Positions 9,864 to 16,874 of a DNA stretch of 50,221 nucleotides are shown here, piece after piece. Origin of the DNA: Opitutia bacterium (GTDB lineage: Bacteria; Verrucomicrobiota; Verrucomicrobiia; Opitutales; Opitutaceae); contig JACPPI010000008.1 of assembly GCA_016190985.1 (NCBI GenBank), forward strand, positions 1 through 50,221, read 5' to 3'. Both the position numbers and the translations under genes were made by a program. A model generated the notes under the pieces. That model was not told the origin of the DNA, did no database searches, and saw only the letters and a program-made list of their open reading frames with translations. The first letter of the stretch is position 1; every line of letters starts with the position of its first letter.

Positions 9864-10328
9864 ATGACTACCCCTGCATCCCGCCGCCCCCTGTTCTCGC
9901 TCCTCCTCGCCATCCTGGCGCTGGCCCTGCCCGCCGCCTTGTGGGCCCAGCCGGCAGTCAGCCCGGTTTCCGACAACCCCAAAAAGACCCACACCATCAC
10001 GATCACCTATGCTGACGCCGGTTGGCATTATTCCATTTATCCGGCTCAGGCCGACCCCAAAAAGGCGAAGGTCAAGCGGGGCGACACCCTGAATTGGATT
10101 TGCTCTGACGGCAGCTGGCAGGTTTTTTTCAAAAACGGCGCCACGCCGCTGGTGGACGGCAATGGATATCCGGTCACTGCGGTCAATGGCGGAAGCGGCG
10201 AGACGGCTGGTGCCGCCGTCGGGGCAAAGGCCAAGGACGGCGACACCTTCACCTATGGCGTCAAAGTCCATCCCAACGGCGGTGGCGCCCCGGTGGTTGA
10301 TGACCCCGAGATCATCATCGAATCCTGA
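9864..10328 (+). CDS. secreted small beta-rich protein of unknown function
   Basis: 154 aa with a clear signal peptide (hydrophobic residues about 9-26, cleavage after ALWA). The mature part includes KVKRGDTLNWICSDGSW, then VFFKNG, and ends with FTYGVKVHPNGG and DPEIIIES. This is the rhythm of cupredoxin-like or plastocyanin-fold domains. The Cys/His/Met ligand set of a type-1 copper site is not visible, so copper binding is not claimed. It stands alone between the TIR protein and cutA, with 111 bp upstream. I do not recognise a named family. Confidence 0.7.
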   Translation: MTTPASRRPLFSLLLAILALALPAALWAQPAVSPVSDNPKKTHTITITYADAGWHYSIYPAQADPKKAKVKRGDTLNWICSDGSWQVFFKNGATPLVDGNGYPVTAVNGGSGETAGAAVGAKAKDGDTFTYGVKVHPNGGGAPVVDDPEIIIES

Positions 10329-10423
10329 TCGACCGGTTGCAGCCCGGCGTCCGTCATCCCGGCCCGCACGTGATTCCACATGCGGGCTTTGACATCCGGC
10401 CGTCGCCGGATGAAATTCGCCCC

Positions 10424-10762
10424 ATGTTCGTGGCCTGGACCACCACCGCCAAACGCGCCGACGCCGACCGGCTGGCCCGGGGCGCCGTCGAGGCGCGGCT
10501 CGCTGCCTGCGCCCAGGTCGACGGCCCGGTGGCCTCGTATTATCATTGGGAGGGCAAGCTGGAGACGGCCGAGGAATTCCGGGTGTGGTTTAAATACCTG
10601 CCGGGCAACGCCTCGGCCCTCAGCGGCTGGGTGCGCAACCACCATCCCTTCGCCACGCCCCAATGGATCGAGGTCAGCGCCGAGAGCGTGGGCGAAAAAT
10701 ACTTGTCATGGGCCATAGCCAACTCTACATCCGCACCCTTCCCCAGCCCGAAACCACGTTAA
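10424..10762 (+). CDS. cutA: divalent-cation tolerance protein CutA
   Basis: 112 aa from ATG 10424; the frame back to 10337 is unrelated. The trimeric ferredoxin-like CutA fold is recognisable from VAWTTTAKRADADRLARGAV, EARLAACAQV, SYYHWEGKLE and EEFRVWFK. The region after that (HPFATPQWIEVSAESVGEKYLSW) corresponds to the usual HPYE.PEI...N..YL.W. The role attributed to the family, copper/divalent metal tolerance, is poorly defined biochemically. It lies 15 bp upstream of the small basic protein gene and may be cotranscribed with it. Confidence 0.88.
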   Translation: MFVAWTTTAKRADADRLARGAVEARLAACAQVDGPVASYYHWEGKLETAEEFRVWFKYLPGNASALSGWVRNHHPFATPQWIEVSAESVGEKYLSWAIANSTSAPFPSPKPR

Positions 10763-10776
10763 TCCCACTCCCCTTT

Positions 10777-10935
10777 ATGTCCCAACATCCCAGTCTCAAG
10801 GCCTCCGGCGGCGGCCTCGTCGTCAAACGCAATGTCCTCAAGCGCTTCGAGCGCGTGGCCCTGCTCAAGAAGCGCGGCCAGTGGAAGGCCGGCGACCGCG
10901 TCCAGGGCCTCCGCAAGACCAAGGCCGACGTTTAA
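10777..10935 (+). CDS. small basic protein of the Chlamydiae/Verrucomicrobia type
   Basis: 52 aa, start ATG 10777. It is Lys/Arg-rich: MSQHPSLKASGGGL, then VKRNVLKRFERVALLKKRG and WKAGDRVQGLRKTK. I recognise this as the short conserved 'small basic protein' found across the Verrucomicrobia/Chlamydiae assemblage, with proposed association with RNA or ribosomes but no established function. It is followed 18 bp later by a strong intrinsic terminator. It is the best lineage marker in the window. Confidence 0.88.
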   Translation: MSQHPSLKASGGGLVVKRNVLKRFERVALLKKRGQWKAGDRVQGLRKTKADV

Positions 10936-10953
10936 CCGGCCCATCGCCATGTT

Positions 10954-10982
10954 GGCGGGCGTCACGCACGCCCGCCTTTTTT
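10954..10982 (+). terminator. intrinsic terminator after the small basic protein
   Basis: The stem GGCGGGCGT (10954-10962) pairs with ACGCCCGCC (10968-10976) over a 5-nt loop and is followed by six T (10977-10982). It ends 4 nt before the ATG of the DedA gene. Confidence 0.9.
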
Positions 10983-10986
10983 GTTT

Positions 10987-11613
10987 ATGCACGACCTCCT
11001 CAAGGACCTGATCGACTGGTATGTGAAGTCACTCGAGGCGGGCGGCTACCCGCTGATCGTGCTGCTCATGTTCATCGAGAGCACGTTCCTGCCGCTGCCG
11101 AGCGAGCTGATCATCCCGCCCGCCGCCCATCTCGCCTACACCAAGGGCCACATGAGCCTCGCCGGCATTGTGCTCGCCGGCGCGCTCGGCTCCTGGCTCG
11201 GCGCCACCGCGATGTATTGGGCGTCCCGCTGGGCCGGACGCCCGCTGGCCCTGAAGTTCGGCAAATACTTCCTCGCCCCGCCGGAAAAGATCGAGAAGGC
11301 CGAGCGCTGGGCCGCCGCCTACGGCAACTACGGCATCTTCGCCTCGCGCCTGCTGCCCGTCGTCCGCCATCTCATCGGCATCCCCGCCGGCATCGTGCGC
11401 ATGGATTACTGGAAGTTTTCGCTGTGGACCCTCGTCGGCTCCGGCCTCTGGTGCGGTGTCCTCTGCTGGCTCGGCATCAAGGCCGGACAGGACGAGGCCC
11501 TCATGAAGGGCGAGCTGCACGCGATCACGCTCTGGGGCGCCGGCATCCTCGGCGTGCTGGGCGTCATCTACTGGTTCTTCGTCCACCGCCAGATGCATGA
11601 GGGGAAAAAATAA
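10987..11613 (+). CDS. DedA-family membrane protein
   Basis: 208 aa from ATG 10987; a TTG at 10981 would lie in the terminator T-run. The DedA/VTT (SNARE-associated) signature is seen in the pattern E-x-x-x-P-x-P-x-E (ESTFLPLPSELIIPPA), followed by LGSWLGATAMYWASRWAGR. The re-entrant arginine segment is FASRLLPVVRHLIGIPAGI. Four or five membrane segments are present. DedA proteins are implicated in lipid scrambling or flipping (C55-P, PE) and in membrane potential homeostasis. No Shine-Dalgarno fits between the terminator stem and the ATG, so its transcript must start close to or inside the upstream gene and read through, or be nearly leaderless. Confidence 0.9.
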   Translation: MHDLLKDLIDWYVKSLEAGGYPLIVLLMFIESTFLPLPSELIIPPAAHLAYTKGHMSLAGIVLAGALGSWLGATAMYWASRWAGRPLALKFGKYFLAPPEKIEKAERWAAAYGNYGIFASRLLPVVRHLIGIPAGIVRMDYWKFSLWTLVGSGLWCGVLCWLGIKAGQDEALMKGELHAITLWGAGILGVLGVIYWFFVHRQMHEGKK

Positions 11614-11631
11614 GACTCAAAAGGTTTCTGT

Positions 11632-11678
11632 AGGGCGGGGTCGCGACTAGTGCGCAGCCTCGGCGGCTCACCCCGCCT
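11632..11678. repeat. GTAGGGCGGGGT...CCCCGCC palindromic repeat
   Basis: Inverted ends TAGGGCGGGGT and ACCCCGCC lie in the gap between the DedA gene and the PFK gene, directly before another palindromic repeat (11680-11745). The 238-bp gap is thus mostly repeat DNA. Confidence 0.5.
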
Positions 11679-11679
11679 T

Positions 11680-11745
11680 GGTGGAGCGGCTTGACCCCAA
11701 GACGCTGGTTTGCATGAAAGCGCGCTGAGATCAGCGCGCTCCACC
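11680..11745. repeat. GGTGGA...TCCACC palindromic repeat, copy 2
   Basis: Bounded by GGTGGAGCGGC and GCGCTCCACC, with the inner palindrome GCGCGCTGAGATCAGCGCGC. Same family as 2402-2462. Confidence 0.75.
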
Positions 11746-11851
11746 CTCATTGGCTGGAGCCACGGCGACCCCGCCGTGGATGGACCATGACACTGATCGC
11801 GATTGCCTCCGGGCGGACGAACGTGGCAGGTTTCCGGCCCACATCTTCACC

Positions 11852-13084
11852 ATGAGCTCTCCCAAGAAGAAAGTCGCCATCCTCACCGCGGGCGGACACG
11901 CCCCCTGTCTCAGCGCCGCCGTCGGCCAGCTCATCCTCCACTACACGAAGCAGTGTCCCGACTGGGAGATCATCTGCTACCGCTCCGGTTACAAGGGCCT
12001 GCTCCTCGGCGACAGCATCAAGGTCACGCCCGAGATCCGCGCCTCGGCCGCCGTCCTCCGCCAATACGGCGGCAGCGTCATCGGCAACAGCCGCGTCAAG
12101 CTCACCAACGTCAAGGACGCCGTGAAGCGCGGCCTCGTGCAGGAAGGCCAGCTCCCCCTCGACGTCGCGGCCGGGCAGCTTGCCAAGGACGGCGTCGACA
12201 TCCTCCACACCGTCGGCGGCGACGACACCAACACCACGGCCGCCGACCTCGCCGCCCATCTCCACAAGAACAACTACCAGCTCAACGTCATCGGCCTGCC
12301 CAAGACGATCGACAACGACATCATCCCCATCCGCCAGAGCCTCGGCGCCGCCACCGCCGCCGAGCAGGGCGCGCGTTTCTTCTCCAACGTCGTCACCGAG
12401 CTTGGCGCCAGCGCCCGCATGCTCATCGTCCACGAGGTGATGGGCCGCAACTGCGGCTGGCTCACCGCCGCCACCGCCCGCGAATACCAGAAAAGCCTCG
12501 CGACCAGGCAATGGGTCCCCGGCATCGGCCTCGCCAAGGAGCGCTACGGCGTCCACGCCATCTACCTGCCCGAGCTGGCCCTCGACATCGAGGCCGAGGC
12601 GAAACGCCTCCGCGCGCTCATGGACCGGCAGGGCAACGTGAACCTCTTTGTCAGCGAGGGCGCGGGCCTCGACAGCATCATCGCCGAGATGACCGCCCGC
12701 GGCGCCGCCATCGACCGCGACGCCTTCGGCCACGTGCGCCTCGACACCATCAACCCCGGCAAGTGGTTCGCCGAGCAATTCGCCAAGCTCATCGGCGCCG
12801 AAAAGACGCTCGTGCAGAAGAGCGGCTACTTCGCCCGCTCCGCCCCGGCCAACGACGAGGATTTCAAGCTCATCGACACCTGCGTGCTCAAGGCCGTCGA
12901 GTGCGCGAAAGCGGGCGTCACCGGCCTCATCGGCCACGACGAGGAACGCGGCGACGAGCTGCGCGCCATCGAATTTCCCCGCATCAAGGGCGGCAAGGCC
13001 TTTGACACCACCCAGCCCTGGTTCCAGGACCTGCTCAAGCAGATCGGCCAGCCGCTGACCAAGGTCGTCCACGTAAAGCACTGA
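11852..13084 (+). CDS. pfp: pyrophosphate-type 6-phosphofructokinase
   Basis: 410 aa from ATG 11852, which directly precedes the conserved strand KKVAILTAGGHAPCLSA. The phosphate-donor loop reads VGGDDTNTT (GGDD at residues 122-125). In the PFK family GGDD marks PPi-dependent enzymes, whereas GGDG is ATP-dependent, so PPi is the likely donor. The substrate loop PKTIDNDI (150-157) and the sugar-binding segment MGRNCGWLT are intact. It catalyses reversible phosphorylation of fructose-6-phosphate in cytosolic glycolysis and gluconeogenesis. It stands alone. A palindromic repeat begins immediately after its TGA. Confidence 0.9.
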   Translation: MSSPKKKVAILTAGGHAPCLSAAVGQLILHYTKQCPDWEIICYRSGYKGLLLGDSIKVTPEIRASAAVLRQYGGSVIGNSRVKLTNVKDAVKRGLVQEGQLPLDVAAGQLAKDGVDILHTVGGDDTNTTAADLAAHLHKNNYQLNVIGLPKTIDNDIIPIRQSLGAATAAEQGARFFSNVVTELGASARMLIVHEVMGRNCGWLTAATAREYQKSLATRQWVPGIGLAKERYGVHAIYLPELALDIEAEAKRLRALMDRQGNVNLFVSEGAGLDSIIAEMTARGAAIDRDAFGHVRLDTINPGKWFAEQFAKLIGAEKTLVQKSGYFARSAPANDEDFKLIDTCVLKAVECAKAGVTGLIGHDEERGDELRAIEFPRIKGGKAFDTTQPWFQDLLKQIGQPLTKVVHVKH

Positions 13085-13148
13085 GGTAGGGCGAATCCTC
13101 CGGATGAGCCGCTTCACGCCCGGCTCGTCTGGGACGACTCGCCCTACC
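13085..13148. repeat. GGTAGGGCGA...TCGCCCTACC palindromic repeat
   Basis: 64 bp bounded by perfect inverted GGTAGGGCGA/TCGCCCTACC, starting on the base after the PFK stop codon. An 18-bp exact match to its right end (GGTAGGGCGAGTCGTCCC on the other strand) is translated inside mnmA at 47132-47149. Confidence 0.75.
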
Positions 13149-13205
13149 CTGCAAAACCTGCTTGAACTCCCGCCCCGCTCGCGGAAGCTGGGCACCCTGT
13201 TGATT

Positions 13206-13280
13206 GCGAGCGTAGCACAATGGATAGTGTAGTGGCCTCCGAAGCCATTGATCCGGGTTCGACTCCCGGCGCTCGCACCA
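13206..13280 (+). tRNA. tRNA-Arg (anticodon CCG)
   Basis: A complete cloverleaf: acceptor GCGAGCG/CGCTCGC, D stem GCAC/GTGT, anticodon loop CTCCGAA with CCG at 13239-13241, and T arm CCGGG-TTCGACT-CCCGG. The discriminator is A and CCA is encoded (13278-13280). It reads the CGG arginine codon. Confidence 0.95.
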
Positions 13281-13307
13281 CTTTTTGATCCGGAGCGGAT
13301 CAAAAAG
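13281..13307. terminator. 12-bp perfect hairpin after tRNA-Arg
   Basis: The arms CTTTTTGATCCG (13281-13292) and CGGATCAAAAAG (13296-13307) surround a 3-nt loop and start directly at the tRNA CCA end. There is a T-run in the 5' arm rather than after the stem, so it may serve 3' processing or termination. Another repeat follows at 13310. Confidence 0.55.
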
Positions 13308-13309
13308 TG

Positions 13310-13335
13310 TCCGCCCTAGCCTTGGCGAAGGCGGA
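13310..13335. repeat. TCCGCC-nnn-CCTTGGCGAAGGCGGA repeat
   Basis: A short palindromic repeat with core GCCTTGGCGAAGG and TCCGCC/GGCGGA ends. Related copies: 23861-23883 (translated in uvrA), 33933-33955 and 49657-49682 (inside the integrase fossil). Confidence 0.65.
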
Positions 13336-13416
13336 CTCCTCACCCGCGACACCCCCTGAGAGCATCCCATGCAGGCCGATCTCTGGCTCTCCTCGCCGAC
13401 CGCCGCGGCGCGCCCG

Positions 13417-15141
13417 TCAGTCCCCCGCGGGCATGAAGCCGACATCCGGCAGCGTGCTCCGCTCCACTTCCTCCAGCGTGGTCCAGCCGATCAGGGCCTT
13501 CTTCAGGCCGTCATGGCGCAGGGACCGGTGGCCGACGCGCTTGGCCTCCTCGATCAGCAGCGCCACGCTCTGTTTTTCGGTGATGAGCTCGCGCATCCGT
13601 TCGGAAACCTCGACAAACTCGTAGATGCCCACGCGCCCGCTGTAGCCCGAGCCGAAGCACTTCGGGCAGCCGCGGCCGCGGTAGAGCGTGACCGGCGCAT
13701 CCGCGCAGCCGGTGAAGAACGGCGCCAGCTCCTGCTCGGTCGGCTGATAGGCCTCCTTGCACGAGGCGCAGATGCGGCGGACCAGCCGCTGCGACAGCAC
13801 GCCCATGGTCGTCGGGGCCACCAGGTAGGGATCGACCCCGATCTCCACCAGCCGCGTCACGGCCTGCAGGGCGTTGTTGGTGTGCAGGGTCGTGAGCACA
13901 AAGTGCCCGGTCAGCGCCGCCTCGGTGGCGATGAGCGCGGTCTCCAGGTCGCGGATCTCGCCGATGAGGATGACATCGGGGTCCTGGCGCATGATGCTGC
14001 GCAGCACCTTGGAGAAAGTCAGGCCGGTCGCCGGGTTGACCTGGTGCTGGGTGATGTCGGGCAGCCGGTATTCCACGGGATCCTCGATCGTCGTGATGTT
14101 GAGATCGGGCCGGTTGATGTGGTTGATGCCGCCGTAGAGCGTCGTGGTCTTGCCGCTGCCGGTGGGGCCGCAGACGATGAGGATGCCGTTGGGCCGGGCG
14201 AGCACGCGCTTGATCGCGGCGAGCGTGGAGCGCGGAAACCCGAGGGTGTCCAGGCTCAGCAGGGACTGGTCGAGCGGTGAGCCCAGGACCCGCAGCACGG
14301 CTTTCTCCCCGTAGAGGCTGGGCAGGGTCGAGACCCGGAAGGAGGTGTTGAGCGTGCCGAAGTTGAGCTCGAAGGCCCCGTCCTGCGGGAGCCGGCTTTG
14401 CGAGACATCGAGCTGGCAGAGCACCTTGATGCGGGCGACGAGGGTCCCATGCACCGGGCGGGGCAGCTCCATGATGGTCTGCATGTCGCCGTCGATCCGC
14501 ATCCGCACCCGGCTGTCCTCGGCCCGGGTCTCAAAATGAATGTCGGAGGCGCGGCGCCGGTAGGCCGTCAGGATGATGCTGTTGAGCAGTTCGATCACGG
14601 CCTTGGACTCGACGAGGTCGGCGACGTCGGCCGCGGCCTTGATCTCCCGGGCGCCGATCAGGCCGGGCAGCTGGTCGCACACGCTCTGGAGGTTGGCCAG
14701 GACGTTGCCCTCGGAGCCGAGATACATGTCGATGACGGTGGCAATCTCGTCGGGGTGGGCGAAGACCGGGCTGATGCTCTTGCCCAGGATCTTGCCCAGG
14801 GACTCGATCTGGCGGGTGTTGAGCGGGTCGGACAGGGCGACCGTGACGTTGTCACCCAGGGAACTCAAGGCGATGGCCCCCACGCGGCGGGCGATCTCGA
14901 CGGGCAACTGCTCCTGGCTGGCGGTCGGGATCGAGACGGTGATCGGGTTGACGTAGGCCACGCCGAGCGAATCGGCCCACAATTGATACAGCCGCGCCTT
15001 GGGCAGCACCGACCGCTCCATCAGGTCCTTGAGCAGCCGCATCGGGTCGCTCCGCAGCATCTCGGTCCGCGCCTCGATGACTTTCGCCTGCGTCGGGACC
15101 TGCTGGCGCAGGGAATCCAGGAATGTCTCCAGATTGATCAT
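13417..15141 (-). CDS. GspE/PulE/PilB-family secretion ATPase
   Basis: 574 aa. An N-terminal MshEN-like region (about 40-150) precedes the ATPase core. Walker A is GPTGSGKTT (residues 325-333), followed by the Asp box TTIEDPVEYRLP, the Walker B-like PDVILIGEIRD and the His box TGHFVLTTLHTN. A C-terminal tetracysteine zinc module (CASC...CPKC) also matches type II secretion / type IV pilus assembly ATPases. It should power pseudopilus or pilus assembly from the cytoplasmic face. Its ATG overlaps the stop of the 66-aa gene by 4 bp, so translation is coupled to that gene and the response regulator. No pilin or inner-membrane platform gene is adjacent. Confidence 0.9.
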   Translation of the reverse strand: MINLETFLDSLRQQVPTQAKVIEARTEMLRSDPMRLLKDLMERSVLPKARLYQLWADSLGVAYVNPITVSIPTASQEQLPVEIARRVGAIALSSLGDNVTVALSDPLNTRQIESLGKILGKSISPVFAHPDEIATVIDMYLGSEGNVLANLQSVCDQLPGLIGAREIKAAADVADLVESKAVIELLNSIILTAYRRRASDIHFETRAEDSRVRMRIDGDMQTIMELPRPVHGTLVARIKVLCQLDVSQSRLPQDGAFELNFGTLNTSFRVSTLPSLYGEKAVLRVLGSPLDQSLLSLDTLGFPRSTLAAIKRVLARPNGILIVCGPTGSGKTTTLYGGINHINRPDLNITTIEDPVEYRLPDITQHQVNPATGLTFSKVLRSIMRQDPDVILIGEIRDLETALIATEAALTGHFVLTTLHTNNALQAVTRLVEIGVDPYLVAPTTMGVLSQRLVRRICASCKEAYQPTEQELAPFFTGCADAPVTLYRGRGCPKCFGSGYSGRVGIYEFVEVSERMRELITEKQSVALLIEEAKRVGHRSLRHDGLKKALIGWTTLEEVERSTLPDVGFMPAGD

Positions 15142-15338
15142 GCGGAGCCGGTTTTGGTCGGGGCGGCGCGTTTGCGGAAACGGGCCGCGATGTCCTTCTG
15201 GTTCAGCAGCCGGGGGGTGCCCGAGGAGGCCTGGTTGTAGTCCAACCGGGCCTCGGCCAGCAGTGTCATCAGGTCATAGCGCACCAGATAGTCGGCCAGA
15301 GAAGGAATTTTGGCCTTGGTGTCCTTGGCGTCGTTCAT
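15138..15338 (-). CDS. 66-aa protein between a response regulator and PulE
   Basis: The start ATG 15338 overlaps the regulator's stop (ATGA), and its own stop overlaps the PulE start (ATGA). It is therefore a real coupled cistron despite its size. The sequence is mildly basic and helical (SLADYLVRYDLMTLLAEARL, then LNQKDIAARFRKRA), with no membrane segment or signal peptide. I do not recognise a family. Context suggests an adaptor linking the receiver domain to the secretion ATPase. Confidence 0.7.
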   Translation of the reverse strand: MNDAKDTKAKIPSLADYLVRYDLMTLLAEARLDYNQASSGTPRLLNQKDIAARFRKRAAPTKTGSA

Positions 15339-15742
15339 GAGGCGATCTTTTCGGCGGGAAAAAACAGTTTCAGCATGTCCTGCAATTCGGCCTTCAGGAT
15401 GTCGGCCCCGACATCCTTGCGGATGAAATAGGAGGCGCCCTTGGCCGCGCATTCCTCGACGACCGCCTCCTCGGAGATGGAGGTCAGCATCACGATCGGC
15501 GTGTCCGGCCTGAGGGCCCGCATCTCCCGCAACGCCTGCACCCCGTCGACCCGCGGCATGTTGATATCCAGCAGGATCAGCTCCGGGTCACACACCGCGC
15601 ATTTGGCGATGGCCTCTTCCCCGTCGCGCGCCTCCGTCAGCGCGCAATTGATCGACATGGACATGACCCGGCCGACAAAAGCCCTCATATAGGTTTCGTC
15701 ATCGACCAGCAGGACTCGGAGTGGCGGGTGGTGGTTCAGCAT
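15335..15742 (-). CDS. single-domain response regulator (CheY-like)
   Basis: 135 aa receiver domain with acidic residues in LLVDDE (D14, D15), phosphoacceptor D59 in LLDINMPRVDG, T87/S88 in MLTS and K109 in YFIRKDVG. There is no output domain. It is the first gene of a three-gene unit with 4-bp overlaps, ending with a PulE-type ATPase. This suggests phosphorylation-dependent control of pilus or secretion activity. The cognate kinase is not present here. Confidence 0.88.
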   Translation of the reverse strand: MLNHHPPLRVLLVDDETYMRAFVGRVMSMSINCALTEARDGEEAIAKCAVCDPELILLDINMPRVDGVQALREMRALRPDTPIVMLTSISEEAVVEECAAKGASYFIRKDVGADILKAELQDMLKLFFPAEKIAS

Positions 15743-15827
15743 GCTAAGTCATCCCATGTCCCTATCGGCCCGAATCCGACGGACTTGAGCGCGGGCCGCA
15801 GGTCTGACCGCCACGCGGCTCCCGAAC

Positions 15828-16646
15828 ATGCCTTGCCGCCAAGCGTTACCCAGTTTCACTCAGGAGATGCGGAACGACCTGCTGAAACTCCTCGCCGGCC
15901 GTCGCGGCCACTTCCGGATGGAATCCGGTTGCCACAGCGACCAGTGGTTCAACCTCGACCGGCTCTTCGACGATCAGGCCCGCCTCCAGCCCTTCGTCGA
16001 CGAACTCGCCCGCCGCCTCGCCGCCCATCGCTTCGAAGCCGTGGTCGGTCCGATGACCGGCGGAGCCAAACTGGCCGACCTGATCGGGGCCAAACTCGGC
16101 TTAACGAGTTTCCATACCGGGCGCCACGAGACGCCCGGCGCCACCGGCCTCTTCCCCGTCCGCTACGTCGTGCCCGCCGCCCAACGCGAGAACCTCCGCG
16201 GCAAGCGCGTCGCCATCGTGGACGACGCCATCAGCGCCGGCTCGGCCGTGAAGGGCACCCACACCGATCTGCTCGCCTGCGGCGCGCGGCCCGTCGCGTG
16301 CGGCGCACTCCTCATCTTCGGCGACCGGGCTGATGCCTTTGCCACCGAGAACAACCTGAAACTCGAAGCCATCGCCCGCATGTCATTTGGCATGTGGAAA
16401 CCCGGAGACTGTCCTCTCTGCAAAGCAGGCGTTCCTATCGAACAGGTCTCTGACGCGCCCCAAGTAAATATCCTCGGGGCGAGCCCCGAGGCATTTGATC
16501 AAGACAGCTCTGGTCCCGCTTTTGTGGGAGCGACCTTGGTCGCGACAGTCGCGTGCAAGCACGCTCCCACAACCAGACCAAGCCGAAGCCAGCCTCGAGG
16601 TATTGGACTCACTGTGAATAAACCTAATTTCCGCAGTTCAATTTAA
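15828..16646 (+). CDS. pyrE: orotate phosphoribosyltransferase with a repeat-derived C-terminal tail
   Basis: 272 aa against roughly 190-215 expected. The enzyme joins orotate to PRPP in pyrimidine synthesis. The PRPP loop is VAIVDDAISAGSAV (residues 128-141). The early motif GPMTGGAKLADLIG and the cysteine motif WKPGDCPLCKAGVPIE near the native end fit PyrE-type PRTases. Residues about 214-260 come from the same palindromic element as the ThrB tail; after it 12 more residues precede the stop. The start is uncertain: ATG 15828 is given, but ATG 15867 (MRNDLLK, with AGGAG directly before it) is possible. Whether the tail is tolerated or processed is unknown. Confidence 0.85.
   Translation: MPCRQALPSFTQEMRNDLLKLLAGRRGHFRMESGCHSDQWFNLDRLFDDQARLQPFVDELARRLAAHRFEAVVGPMTGGAKLADLIGAKLGLTSFHTGRHETPGATGLFPVRYVVPAAQRENLRGKRVAIVDDAISAGSAVKGTHTDLLACGARPVACGALLIFGDRADAFATENNLKLEAIARMSFGMWKPGDCPLCKAGVPIEQVSDAPQVNILGASPEAFDQDSSGPAFVGATLVATVACKHAPTTRPSRSQPRGIGLTVNKPNFRSSI
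16467..16607 (+). repeat. composite palindromic element translated in frame in pyrE
   Basis: Second copy of the element at 5449-5586, also at a gene's 3' end, in the same orientation and frame relative to the gene. The encoded peptides share ILGASPEAF, PAFVGATLVATVACKHAPT and PRGIG. The core holds two GTGGGAGCG/CGCTCCCAC REP units in inverted arrangement. Confidence 0.85.
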
Positions 16647-16782
16647 TCACAGATTCCACAGATCGCACGGATAGAGGAATTTGCCCGGAAATAACTGTTC
16701 CAAATCCATTCACCCAACGGGTGAAAAGGCAAGGATCCGGAATGGATTGATAATCCGTGTCATCTGCGAAATCCGTGGTTTC
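16645..16782. repeat. inverted-arm 8-nt repeat element downstream of pyrE
   Basis: The left arm reads TCACAGAT-TCCACAGA-TCGCACGG. The right arm (about 16749-16782), read on the other strand, gives ACCACGGA-TTTCGCAG-ATGACACG. A related element lies on the other flank of lpdA (18357-18434). The 228 bp between pyrE and lpdA contain no gene that I can support. Confidence 0.6.
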
Positions 16783-16874
16783 AACTGCTTTTTCTAGGAC
16801 AAAGCCTGCGCAATCGCCGGCCTCGTTGACATAAAGCTGACAGCTTATCGCTTACAGCTGCGCGCAGAGCGTGT

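Noticed and set aside
9864-10328. Copper-binding cupredoxin
   Set aside because: The fold rhythm is similar, but the Cys-His-Met ligand cluster of a type-1 copper site is not visible; only one cysteine occurs, in WICSDG.
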